From: Limnanthes douglasii subsp. nivea
Taxonomy: Eukaryota > Streptophyta > Magnoliopsida > Brassicales > Limnanthaceae
Assembly (NCBI GenBank): GCA_036936605.1
Contig: JAUPFV010000002.1
Location: 128,014,376 to 128,078,375, forward strand
Direction: 5' to 3'
Length of the DNA: 64,000 nt
Under the pieces are notes generated by a model. The model made no database searches. It was not told the origin of the DNA and saw only the letters and a list, made by a program, of their open reading frames with translations. The translations under genes and the position numbers were made by a program. Positions 33,030-43,489 of the stretch are shown here, one piece after another (positions within the stretch are counted from its first letter, which is position 1; every line of letters starts with the position of its first letter).

Positions 33030-33330
33030 CATGGAAATCCTTACAATCCCGAGCTCAGTAGGGCTCATTGTGTAGCTTAGAAAATATTTGCCATAGTAGC
33101 TTGTTCACGGCGAGGTCATATAGACCTTATTGCGTAGTATGTTTTAGACTTGGTCATTAACCAGTTCGCGAATATACCCAGTACAAAGTATAGGCACAGT
33201 ATGGCCATTATGTCGCCCGTAGGCGTGGCCAATTAGCCCGTTCGTGTTTATAGACACTTAGTATGGACTCTGTATGGTCCATTGTGTAGCCAAGTATGGC
33301 GTGGTCATTGACCCGTTCGCTGATTGTAAG
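33030..33330. repeat. Degenerate tandem repeats between convergent genes of G2
   Basis: Words such as GGTCATTRACCNGTTCGC, TATGGNCATT and ATTGTGTAGC recur at about 60-75 bp, four or five times. No open frame crosses them. Confidence 0.65.
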
Positions 33331-33448
33331 GATGAAACTTATAACAAACACATAGTGGCGAAAGTATAAATTTTATTGAAAAAGCAAAACAGTGTTCTAA
33401 GATGCCTTATTAAAAAATCAGGGAGGAAAAAGAGCGCATCATTACATT

Positions 33449-34450
33449 CTAAACATTCTGGCGATACAACTTTAGGTGATTAACATTCCAACGGTGTTTT
33501 AGTGCTTGGCCACTTTGATCTGCCAAACTATACGCGCCATGGTGCCCTGTAGAAATAATGGTGTATGAGCCTTCCCAATTTGGTCCCAGCTTGCCTCCTA
33601 CTCTACTGCTGGAGCCCTGAAACACCTTCTTGAAAACCAAGTCTCTCACCTTAAAAGAGCGTGGCTTTAATCGAGCATTAAAGCGTCCCTTCAACAAAAT
33701 TCTGTAGTGCTCCGCTCATACCCTTTCTTGGTCTTGCCGTTCATCCAAGAGGTCCAAGCAAGTTGACCTGGCTATTAGGTTTGCCTCTTCTTCATAGTTC
33801 TCGATTCGGTGGCTTGGTACTATGATATCTGCTGGAATGACCGCTTCTGCACCGTATACTAGTGCAAAGGGTGTATCTCCTATTGTTGAGCGCGGGGTGG
33901 TTCTGTATGCCCATAACACCTTTGCTAACTTATCCGGCCACTTGCCTTTAACGCCTTCCAACTTTTTCTTGATTTCTTCAAGCAGCGTCCTGCTGCTTAC
34001 CTCAACTTGGCCGTTTTCCTGTGGATAATAAGGGACGGAAAAGTATTGGAAAATCCCATATCGTTTGCAGAAATTGGTAAGTATTGAATTTTGGAATTGC
34101 GGTCCGTTGTCATTAAAATCCTTGAGAGTCCATATCGGGTTAGAATTTGATTATGAATGAAATCACATACCTCCTGAACGCGAGTTCGGAACAGGGCTTT
34201 AGCCTCAACCCATATGGAAAAATAATCCACTGCGACAATAAGGAACGACCTTTTTGTCTGTAGCCATGTGGAAATGACCCACCAGATATATTCCCCACTT
34301 GTCAAATGGGCATGGAACGTGAACATTCTACATAGGTTCACTGGGTCTGTACTGTGTGTTCACATACTCTTGGCACTTGTGACATTCTAGTACAAGGTTT
34401 TCCGCATCGACTGCTAGCACGGGTCAATAATACCCAACTAAGAGGAACCG
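33449..34450 (-). pseudogene. G2 integrase remnant
   Basis: On the minus strand: a zinc-binding CHKC piece (about 34385), AVDYFSIWVEAKAL (about 34230), TDRNSKIQ in place of the usual TDNGPQF (about 34115), ENGQVEV with the catalytic Glu (about 34015), LWAYRTTPRSTIGDTPF (about 33910), and a C-terminal domain with NWEGSYTI and WNVNHLKLY (33449-33697). Stops and frameshifts divide it into at least three frames. The second catalytic block is mutated, so activity is unlikely. Confidence 0.88.
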
Positions 34451-34559
34451 ACGAATTAGTGTTCTGTGGCCATAATGAGCCCCTACTTCCCCTGAATGTA
34501 GATCAGTTAATATTGAATTAGGTTCCGCGCGATCAAGACACTAGAGCAAAGGTCGGGTC

Positions 34560-36330
34560 GTACTCTTCCTATACAGGACGTTTTCGAGAACACAGAACTT
34601 GGCGGCCTTGATTTTGCAGTGCTCGGGCTTCATTTTTACTTATCGAAAATTTGTCATAGCTCAGGTATTGTAAGTATGGAGCTTTTCAATCGGCGTCGCT
34701 TGCAATCGAATTGATTGTCGCTAATTTTGGTATGAGTTCTGTCATGTGGAGTTGTTGGAGTAAAACTATGGGATGCTTTCCCAAAGCTGCAGTTTTGGGT
34801 AAAATATCGGCTACTGAGTTATCGTTTCGTGGGATCTGTTCATATGACACACAAGCGAATTTAGATTTATATTCGTTAAGTATAACAAGCTATACTTTAT
34901 AACTTCCTGCCTTACATCATAAGTACCCTGTGCTTGATTTACCACCAATTGAGAATCCGACTTGATCCTGATACTCTGAGCTCCACATATCAATTCCAGT
35001 TTCATGCCACGTAGAGTAGCTTCATACTCTGCTACATTATTTGTTACCGAGAAATTAAAAGGTACCGCCTGTTTGATCTTCTCACCAGTTGGGCATCATA
35101 AAACAAATCCTGCTACTCCTCCCGACGTCGAAAATGCACCATCAACCTTAACAATCCACTGGTCTGACTTAGGCACTCATTGATTCGATGTGTCAATATG
35201 TTGATCTCTGGAAGAAGTGAACTCCGCAAGGATATCAGCGACTGCTTGCCCCTTAATAGCTAAGTGTGGCTCGAAACGAATATCATACTCGCCGAGCTCG
35301 ATGCTTCATTTAGTGAGGCTGTCAGAGACATTTGGCTTATGTAATACTATTCACAATGGAAATGCTGTTCCCACCGTAAATACATGACCTTGGAAGTATG
35401 GCCTCATCTGCCGAGCTGCAATAACTAAACTCAAAGCAAGTTTTTCGAGGTTCAAGTACCTTGTTTCCATGTCTGTTAGTTTCTTGCTCGTGTAATATAT
35501 CGGGCGTTACACTCCGCTTTGATCACGTACAAGAGTCGAGCTCATGGCAAATGGTGATAACGCGAGGTAAATAAATAGTGGGTCCTCGGGGTCAGGTGCA
35601 GACAAAATCTCTGGGTGGTGAGATATCGTTTGAGCTCGACAAAAGCTTTGTTACACTCTTCTGTCCATGTGAATTTCTTAGCACCTCGTAACACTTCAAA
35701 AAAGTGATGACTCTTAACCTTCCTCTAAGAAATTGTACTTCGTTGATATTCTTTGGAGGTTCCATTTGCAGAATTGCATTTAGCTGGACTGGGTTGGCTT
35801 CGATCCCCCTTTGGCTTACCACATAACCTAAAAACTTTATTTTTGCAACACCAAAAGAACACTTGTCCGGGTTGAGCTTGAGATTAAATTGGCGTAATAG
35901 ATAAAAAAAAATATGTAATTTTTGGAAATGTTATGCCTCCTTATGAGTTTTAACAATCATGTCGTCAATGTATGCCTCTAAATGGCGCCCCAGATGATCT
36001 TGAAAGATATGATTTATCAGTCTTTTGTACGTCCACCCTGCATTCTTTAACCCAAAAGGCATGATTGTGTAACAGTAAAGACCTCTCTCGGTTTGAAAGG
36101 CTGTGTGCTCCTGGTCGGATGGGTGGAGGCGAATCTGATTATATCCGGAGTATGCATCCATAAATGATAAGGACTCATAACCTGAGGTCGAATCGACTAA
36201 CTGATCGATGCGTGATAATGGGAAATCATCCTTAGGGCATGCCTGATTGAGATCGGTAAAATCCACGCACATTCTCCATTGACCGCTCTTTTTTTTACCG
36301 AAACAGGGTTGGCTATCCAAACCGGATATG
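34560..36330 (-). pseudogene. G2 reverse transcriptase and dual RNase H remnant
   Basis: RT is best seen at 35931-36320: WRMCVDFTDLNQACPKDDFP, FMDAYSGYNQI, MPFGLKNAGWTY and the catalytic YIDDM. The thumb and Ty3-type RNase H follow at about 35900-35300, then a second RNase H at about 35160-34800 (IRIKSDSQLVVNQAQGTY). Two RNase H domains in tandem are typical of the Tat lineage. Frames break often. Confidence 0.85.
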
Positions 36331-36620
36331 GTGGGATCGAAGCCAACCGGATCTAGTTAGAGGACTGCCGAATCGGCTGCTGGGACGACTTCCGCAGATT
36401 CACGAGCCCCTGTTACATCCGACGGACTGTGGTGGGCTGGTTCGGTGGCTCCTCCATCATGACCGCCCCTACGGGCGCCACAGGGTTACCCCTTTGAAAA
36501 GCTGCGGGACCGGAAACAGGACGCCTTGCCCGGTCGGTTAATTCGTCGCTCCTCTTCTGTGCATTGTTGCTTCACTCGTTTTCTAGTTGTCTCTCTCGAT
36601 TCCTGACCTTGTGACTACCA
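36331..36620 (-). pseudogene. G2 gag N-terminal scrap at a deletion junction
   Basis: Shortly after the PBS the minus strand reads MVVTRSGIERDN (about 36621-36586), then degenerate sequence up to IANPVS-like residues leading straight into RT near 36330. Gag and protease, which occupy about 2.3 kb in G4, are absent. Confidence 0.55.
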
Positions 36621-36635
36621 TGGTGAATGATTAAG

Positions 36636-36654
36636 TTTCCCACAGACGGCGCCA
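36636..36654 (-). other. Primer binding site of G2
   Basis: TGGCGCCGTCTGTGGGAAA starts 4 bases inside the 5' LTR end on the minus strand. It has the TGG start expected for pairing with a tRNA 3' CCA. Confidence 0.8.
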
Positions 36655-36657
36655 AAT

Positions 36658-37290
36658 TGGTTATGGGAAATAACAACTCCTACCACAGTAATGTCTTTAA
36701 GTATTTAGCCAAGAAAAAGATAAGGCAAAAAAGGATCTCTTATTCATTGATAGGTTCTTCCTATTTATAATGTTATGAGTTAGTGGGTAGTTAAACTTGT
36801 TACACTTAGTGCTCCACTAAGTCACTAATGTCACTCTTTCTATAATTTCGGAACAACTACTTAAAACGGTTTGACTTAAGAGTTAAAATGTGCGTTTATA
36901 CAATAAATAAAGAAACGCTTTATCTGGATTCTGCCTTAAACCAAGTTGGGCTATTCCTTGAGCTCGATCAAAAATGTTCTTATGAGTAGAGCTCGAGCTC
37001 ACCGAGAAAGTGATCAACCAATTATCTTTGAGTTTGCACTAAGCCCATGTCCGTTCATCACATCTGGAATCTGATCGATCAATTCGATGCTCCAAGTATC
37101 ATCAAACTTGCTATCATTCTCTCTCTGAGGTCGTAGGAGATGCAGAGCTCGTCCTTCTCGTCCTTTTTTATTTGTCGCCTTATCACAAGCTCGTGATCTA
37201 CCTTTCCTGCTCGTGCTTGTACTCATTTGGGGTCACGGTCTACCTTTCCTTCTCGTGCTCGTACTTATTTGAGGAAATCTCCCCGTATCA
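36658..37290 (-). repeat. 5' LTR of G2, with internal duplication
   Basis: 633 bp, starting TGGTTATGGG and ending CCCCGTATCA on the plus strand. It is about 60 bp longer than its partner, mainly because a segment beginning TCTACCTTTCCT (about 37197 and 37239) is present twice. Confidence 0.92.
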
Positions 37291-37295
37291 ATATT

Positions 37296-38800
37296 GAAAA
37301 TTGAACATAAACTTATTGGTCTAAATTGCAGCCAGGCTTTAGGTGATTTAGCCTTAGATATTAAGCATATAAGGGTTGTAAAAAGGATTTGGGGAGGTCT
37401 GAGTTTGTAAAGTAGTCTGAGATGGCTTTAAGTAAATTATATTTTATTATGAACCAATAAGATCGGTAAAATCAGAGTTGAATCCATCAACTCCAAAAGC
37501 TTTGTTAAAGTTTAGGTTTTTAATAACACTTTGTAATTCTTCCATTGATGGTATTTCTATGATGTTTTTATTATTTTTATCATATATAATATGAGGAATG
37601 ATATCCTTAACTAATGTTAGGTTATTATGTGTAGAAGGTTTGTTTAATAGGGTAGAAAAGTGTTCACCAATAGGTAAACCAATTAGAATATCATCTTCAA
37701 TCTATTTGTTAATAATTTGAATAACATTTATTCTGTTTCTAATTCTTTTTTTTAACATAATTATGGAAGATTGCAGTGTTATTATCCCCATATTTTAACC
37801 ATTTTACATAACTCTTTTGTTGACAATATGTTTCTTCTCTTTCAAGTAATGATAAATGTAAAGCATTAAGTTTAGGCATATTAGATTGATTCTCTAGGCT
37901 GTTATATTCAACTTTGTTTCAGTTATTTTAATCTCTTCTTTAGTTTTATTTATATAGTAAAAAACATTACCATAAACATTTTTATTCCAACTTTTTAGAT
38001 GCTTTTTAAGTATTTTTAGTTTGGACCAAAAGGTGTGAATATGAGAGGAATCTACAAGATGTTCAGACCAATTGTTTTCTACAGTATTGAAGAAATCTTC
38101 ATGTTGCAGCCACATATTTTGGAATCTAAATGATGGTTTTGGATGAATTGAATTTAGTGTAACTGATTTTATTAAGGGTGAATGGTCTGAGCCAGTTCTG
38201 GCCAGATGCTTCACCCTTTTAATATTGAAGGTATCTCTTCATTTGTCATTGTGTAAGGTCCTATCTAAACGTTTCCATTTATGTTTGTTTGTCCAAGTGA
38301 AGTTTGACCATGTGTAGACAGGGTCATCTAGTCTACAGTCTAAGGTCATGTTGTTAAAATCATCCATACTTTTAGTGCAGATTATAAAAAAGGACAGTTG
38401 CTCACTTGCATTGGGGATTATATTAAAATCTCCAACAGTAAGCTAAGGTAGGTCTGTGGCAGAAATGGTTCTTAATTGATCCCATAAAGGCACTCTATAG
38501 GATCGGATACATTTTGCATAGACTATGGTAAGCAGAACTAATATGTTAGTAGAAGTATGACTTACCATAGTATTAATAAGTTGTTCGGAATTGTCTAGTA
38601 TATTGATATTAAAACCATTTTTTTAGAGTATCCAAATTTTATTGTTAAGGTTTGCAAAATATGACTCAAAACCAAGTTTTTGACATGTTGATGGTAGGTT
38701 ATCAGCTAATATCATAGGATCCTGTAGATCTATGATATCAGTTGAGAATGTTTTTATAATGTTTTAATTCTTCTCATTGTTCTTTGGTTCCATATTCCTC
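37296..38800 (-). pseudogene. LINE L5 ORF2, proximal part (endonuclease and start of RT)
   Basis: On the minus strand: LADNLPSTCQKLGFESY (about 38710), TVGDFNIIPNASEQL (about 38440, endonuclease GDFN), WKRLDRTLH (about 38270), ARTGSDHSPL (about 38200, endonuclease SDH), FNKAFGVDGFN (about 37490) and RPISLCSIFNI at the G2 insertion point. At least four stops or shifts occur. The sequence resumes at 29235. Confidence 0.88.
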
Positions 38801-38999
38801 TAGCGTTCTAGTTTAGTATAGCTATAGTCACGTTAAAGATTGTTTTGAGGATCTCATTGAACCTTTAGGGTTGATTATTTTGATCAGCATTTTAACTCTT
38901 GATGACTTTCTTAAAAGAATCTTAATTATATATTTTTTAGGTTGTTTATGTGTAGGTAATTGAGGAAGGCTAATTCTTCTTTATTAAGTATGTTAAATG

Positions 39000-40206
39000 A
39001 ATTACTTAGGTTAATTGTTTGTATGGCATCAGTTATATCTTTATTAGAAACTACTGGTGGTTCATTAGATTAATTAAAGATTAAAATATTTCCCTTTATT
39101 ATATTTTATTCTTTATTTTTTGTTTGTTCTTTTCTTCATTGTTTGTTACTGGTTTAAAAAATTATAATTCTTTGTTCTTTTCATTTTCAATTTCAATCAC
39201 TGGTGGTTCTTTGTCATGTTCTTTTATTTGTGACTCATTATCAATCTCAGGGTTTATTTTTGGGATCCAAACTTCTTTTGAAGGAAGTTCGGATTGGGTT
39301 TTGTTAATATATTTGTTGTTTTTTATTTTACTCATTGTTTGTTCAAATTCTTCTTTTTACAGTGTTTTTACTGGTGGCCAATGTGTTTGAATTTTTTACA
39401 ATAAAAAGATTAGTTTAAGTATGAAATTTCTTTCCAATAACCATCCTTTTCCACCAAACTTATCCAAATTCTTTGGGGAATAGGGTTAGAGATGTCAGCT
39501 AAGATCCATGACTTACACATATTATGACTTGCAATGTTGTTTTGAGGAACCCATACTGCTAAAAGCAATCCAATTTCCTTACCAATACGGGTGATTGAGT
39601 CTGATTTATACAATATTTTAGGCAGTGAAATCCAAAAAGGAGTCACCGGAGACTCTTTTTTGGGGTGAAAATCTGACGTCCATTTTAGTATTCTATATGT
39701 AAATTTTCATGTTGTTTGAATAGTTTTTTTCCATAAAGTTTTAACATCTTCTAGCAGTTCTAATTCTATAAAGAAAAATCTGTAATCTCATTTGTATATA
39801 CTACATGATCCTAAGAATATAAATGATGTAGTAAAATATGCCTTGAATTCATTGAGAGTCAGACTCCCAAATGAAAAATCGGCAATTAAAGTAGTTTTAG
39901 AAATTACAATTAAACAAAATTTATCTGAAATTTGGAATTGCACAGATTTGTAGTCTTCGTGTTCCTCATGTTTGACCTCACTGTGTATGAAGTATTTTCT
40001 TGATCCTCCTACCATGTCTGCGTATGATTTTCTTTTTGAGCTACTCTCTCCAGCGGGAAGACTTGATTCGAAAACCGGGTTTGATATCATCGATGGAATT
40101 GGGTTCTCCATCCTTGAGGTAGATTTATTTAGTGGAGGAAATTCCTCATCTGAATGGTTAAAGAAAAATATTCTTTATTTGTTTGTAACGTCGGGTACTT
40201 CCATTC
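39000..40206 (-). pseudogene. LINE L5 ORF1 remnant
   Basis: ATG 40206 is followed by a worn SDEEFPPL start motif like that of L3. A DUF4283-like region covers about 40000-39500 (ISKTTLIADFSFGSLTLNEF; RILKWTSDFHPKK). The zinc knuckle near 39395 reads CKKFKHIGHQ, its second Cys replaced by Phe and followed by a stop. The remaining tail is Lys/Asn-rich. Several stops interrupt it. Confidence 0.82.
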
Positions 40207-40659
40207 TCTGAAACCCTCAATTTGGATGCTTTATGTTGGCTTCAATTAGCTCTTAGTTTGAAAACAATGGATCTTCTAGAATGATTTCTTGATTCTGATT
40301 TCTCTATTATGATGTTTTTGGGTGTTTCTTCAATGAGATTTCTAAAACCTTAAAAGCCTCCTGATTTCTGTTAGCCTCGATTCAACTCAGCGATTGAAGA
40401 AATTGATTCGATAGAGAGCTTTCTGAGTCAAATTTGTGTTGTGTCTGAGATTTTTCTAAGTAAGAATTGCTGATTTTTTTGTGTTTGTAGGTATTTTGTC
40501 GAGCTAGGTTTTTTGATTTGGGGGTGAATGAGAGAGCTTTCCTCGAGATTAGGAAGATCGCTTGTCGATGAATTTCAGTTTGATCTGATCGAGAAATCAA
40601 GATCGATATGGGATTTCTTGGAGAAGTCCATCTCCCCTTATACATCTAAACTTGAATCA

Positions 40660-41539
40660 TTTAGCTTGATTTTTTAATATAAAGTAGTTGATAAATTTGT
40701 TTGATGAGGAAAGTGCCAACATTATTCTTGCTAGGACAATAAATTATCTTTGTTTAGAAAATGAATTATTTGCATGATAATCTCCATGTATCGAGCTTGT
40801 TCTTATCAGTCTGTTTATTTTAGAGTAAAGAAGTTTTGGTGATATAAACTTCTCTTCGAAGATGTTCTCCATGGGTCCTTAAGTAGAGAAAACATGTTCA
40901 TGCAAAAGTAGCACAAAGAAAGTCAGGTACAAAGATCTTCTTGAAAAAAAATCTAGTAACAGAGAAACAATTTGATGTTGTTATAAGTTAAAAGTTATGA
41001 TGCAAAGAGAAATAAAGCTAGTGTTGAGAGGTGATTTGAGGCCAAGCTAGAGTACTGTGACTTTGGAGATGTATAGTGAGTAGAAAACCCAATTGGATAA
41101 AGTAGTATAAAGCCCAATTTTTGGATATTGATATAATTCTTCTTGTAGTCCCTTTGTTGCCCACACATCTACCATCTAGTTTAAAATTGTAACTGTTATT
41201 TAGAGGTTGAGTTGAGGGGTTTAGAAGAACCTTTAAAATGTATTGTTATGGTGGTATTGTGACCTTCTAATGGTTTTATCTTAAGCTCCTTTGTTTTCTT
41301 GCTATTTTTTTAGTTTTTGTCTTTTCATCAGATTTACCAAAGGTTGAGGATGTAGGAAAACTTCCAGTAATTATTTGCTTGAGAGAATCAGAAAATTTAT
41401 CCTTATGAACAAGCTCATTGCTAGATGATGAGGTCGGATCTCTTTGGCACTGGTTTACTGCATATATCCAAAGGGCAGTTTGGACATATCCAATATCATA
41501 CCATACTAAACAAGTATGATCAAGTGGATTGTTACTCAA
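40660..41539. other. Spacer between L5 and G3
   Basis: About 880 bp with no domain-like frame. It includes the unknown left part of the G3 5' LTR, whose start I could not place because the partner LTR is missing. Confidence 0.45.
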
Positions 41540-41800
41540 CAAGTTGCTGGTCATTTCCCGTCTTGGGCTTATGGTTTTTCAGACCCGACCTAAGTCCATG
41601 ATCCAACCCGGAAGGCCCACGGGTCACAAACCAAGTATAAATACCCCAAGCACCTTCATTTATAAGGATGAGAAAAAATTTACTACTAGTACACACCTTT
41701 TTCATCTCTCTACATTTCACTCCAACATTAAATTCCTAATAAGATAAAACTCTTTTACCCTTTCCTAATATACCCTTTAATCAAAAATCACCCTTACTAA
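41540..41800 (+). repeat. 5' LTR of G3, right part
   Basis: It resembles the G4 LTR read on the element strand: GACCCGA, CCAACCCGGAAGGCCCA and a TATA box, GTATAAATACCCC, at 41635-41647. It ends just before the PBS. The left end is not placed. Confidence 0.65.
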
Positions 41801-41802
41801 AT

Positions 41803-41820
41803 TGGCGACCACAGTGGGAG
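41803..41820 (+). other. Primer binding site of G3
   Basis: TGGCGACCACAGTGGGAG, identical to the G4 site and at the same distance from the LTR end. The tRNA was not assigned. Confidence 0.85.
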
Positions 41821-41879
41821 GTGACAGTGCCTGAATTCCATATTCAAAATTTAAAAAAGAAGCAGTAGTTCGGATGTCA

Positions 41880-42618
41880 TCAAGGCAGACGGATCCCAAT
41901 CCACAATAAGTTCTTCCGGAGGTGGAAGGGGCGGGAGAAATTAATGAGCACACTATCGTGTCTCATGTCAATCACGATGCAGATGAAAGACCGTTCATGC
42001 AAGAGGAACATGACTATCTGAGGGCTAAGATTGAGGCTCTAAAGAATCTATAGGGTTAAAAAGGTAATAAAGGAAAAGTCAGATGCGTCCGAACCCCATC
42101 CCCTATGAGCCTGCTGAAAATGAACAGTCTACAAAGACTCGAGTTAGCTAAAAAAATACATCTTTCTAAAAATCCTGTAAGTACGACTTCAGAGTCCTCA
42201 GATACTTCTCCCGATGATCTAAACCTGGAAGAATCACTTTCATCTAGCAGTAGTGAAAGCCGAGTAAAAAAGAAGTTGAGATTTACTAAAAAAACACTCT
42301 AAAAATGTATAAAAGGGCATGATTAAGAAGTATCAGGGGAAAGTAAAGGGTTCAGCTGATCAACACATTGACCATATGTTCATTGACCCATTTTCAAATC
42401 AATCCGAACTAAGTATTTTTGCTACCCCTAATGAAGATCCAATGTTTAGTCGTAGCCATAATTGGAGGCAGTCGCCTCTATCTTCGAAAATTCTGTCCGG
42501 ACATGTTCCCAAAAGGTTTGATAGCTCTAGAATGGAAAAATACGATGGGATTAAAGACACAGACAACCATGTTGAGCACTTAAAAAATTTATGATGAACT
42601 TTGATGATTATGCAAACA
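41880..42618 (+). pseudogene. G3 gag, 5' part before the G4 insertion
   Basis: Broken frames at 42105-42594 include a Ser/Asp/Glu-rich stretch (SSESSDTSPDDLNLEESL), then IDHMFIDPFSNQSE, IFATPNEDPMFS, NWRQSPLSSKILSGHVPKRF and MEKYDGIKDTDNHVEHLKN, nearly the same as G4 gag. The sequence continues at 53047 (FCRVFSQTFKGS). Gag should form the particle core. Confidence 0.88.
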
Positions 42619-42623
42619 GCTTT

Positions 42624-43044
42624 TGGTGTGGTTTATTTTTGTATGAGGGTAAGTTTGTAACTTTTGTTTAGAGTTTTGTGGAATTTTGAGAGTATTTAAT
42701 GTTTGGGTAGAATGTAGAGGGAGAATTGAGCTGTCTAAATTGTCATTAATTTTCATTACCCTCATTTAATGTTGGTGGTTGGGTATTTATACCCTTATAT
42801 TTGGGCCTCATGGGCTTTCGGGTCGTGTTTAATGGATTCGGGTCGAGTTTAAAGACCCATTAGTTCTAAGTAAGTAAATAGGCAGCTTAGTCAAAAAGTG
42901 ATTAGGTTTTAAGTACTTTATTTCTGTTTGGATAGTTCAGTGGATGATAGCTGTCCGAGCTGCCCCTGTCCGGTGAGGTGGACATTGTCCGAATTGACCC
43001 TGTCCGGTTCCCAAAAAGTGTGTTGACAGAATCTGGACTCATCA
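42624..43044 (-). repeat. 3' LTR of G4
   Basis: 421 bp, TGGTG...CATCA on the plus strand. The polypurine tract lies immediately inside (plus-strand CCCCTTTTTT at 43049-43058). A TATA-like GTATAAATAC is on the minus strand at 42783-42792. Confidence 0.95.
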
Positions 43045-43380
43045 GTAGCCCCTTTTTTAGGTGGTGTTCAAAAACCTTTGGCAAGACCTAAAAAACAGTC
43101 TATTGCTGGTGACAGTTACATCCGGACAGGTCCTTCGAACTGTGTTATAACTTTATCCGAACTGAAAAAGTTCTTGAAAACTAAACGGTTTTTTGCCAGA
43201 GTTCGTGGGACACGTGTCTCTCTCTGGTTCGTCACATCAGCCGTTTTTTCACCTAAAATGGCGCTCCCTCCTTTTTCAAAAAGTAACCTCTTCATTTAAT
43301 GAAGATGACATAATCGTCGTCTTTAATCATTGCAATCCTTTCAAATTCTCCTAGGTATCAAAGCACTTTTTGCACATTTA

Positions 43381-43388
43381 CTATAAAT
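43381..43388 (+). promoter_or_regulatory. TATA-like box for the G4 antisense gene
   Basis: CTATAAAT lies 102 bp before ATG 43490. The flanking pyrimidine-rich TTACTCCTTTACTTTTTT matches the position of TTTTACTTT and TTTTACTGTTTTTT after the boxes in G3 and G1. Confidence 0.5.
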
Positions 43389-43489
43389 TAGTTACTCCTT
43401 TACTTTTTTATTATCTTCTCCATTCTTACTTTGCTAAATTTCAGAGCTCTCTCTCTCAAAAGACAAATACTTCCTTTCGGTGTAAGTTT

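Larger units (their letters stand above)
29236..37290 (-). mobile_element. Ty3/gypsy Tat-type element G2, gag-protease deleted, with antisense gene
   Basis: Two LTRs (29236-29807 and 36658-37290) and the TSD ATATT (29231-29235 and 37291-37295) define it. On the minus strand: 5' LTR, PBS, gag N-terminal scrap, RT, RNase H, integrase, repeat-rich spacer, an accessory gene on the plus strand, polypurine tract (AGAGGGAGCC on the minus strand, about 29808-29818), 3' LTR. Most of gag and all of protease are missing, so the copy is not autonomous. It landed inside the RT of L5. Confidence 0.93.
26446..40646 (-). mobile_element. Full-length LINE L5, split by gypsy element G2
   Basis: TSDs TAAACTTGCATCA (26433-26445) and TAAACTTGAATCA (40647-40659) differ at one base and frame the element. 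The poly-A tail reads as T at 26446-26451. Removing G2 and one copy of its TSD (29236-37295) leaves about 6.1 kb, the size of L3. On the minus strand the order is 5' UTR, ORF1, ORF2 endonuclease, reverse transcriptase (interrupted), RNase H, 3' UTR. Many stops and frameshifts make it older than L3 and older than G2. Confidence 0.92.
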
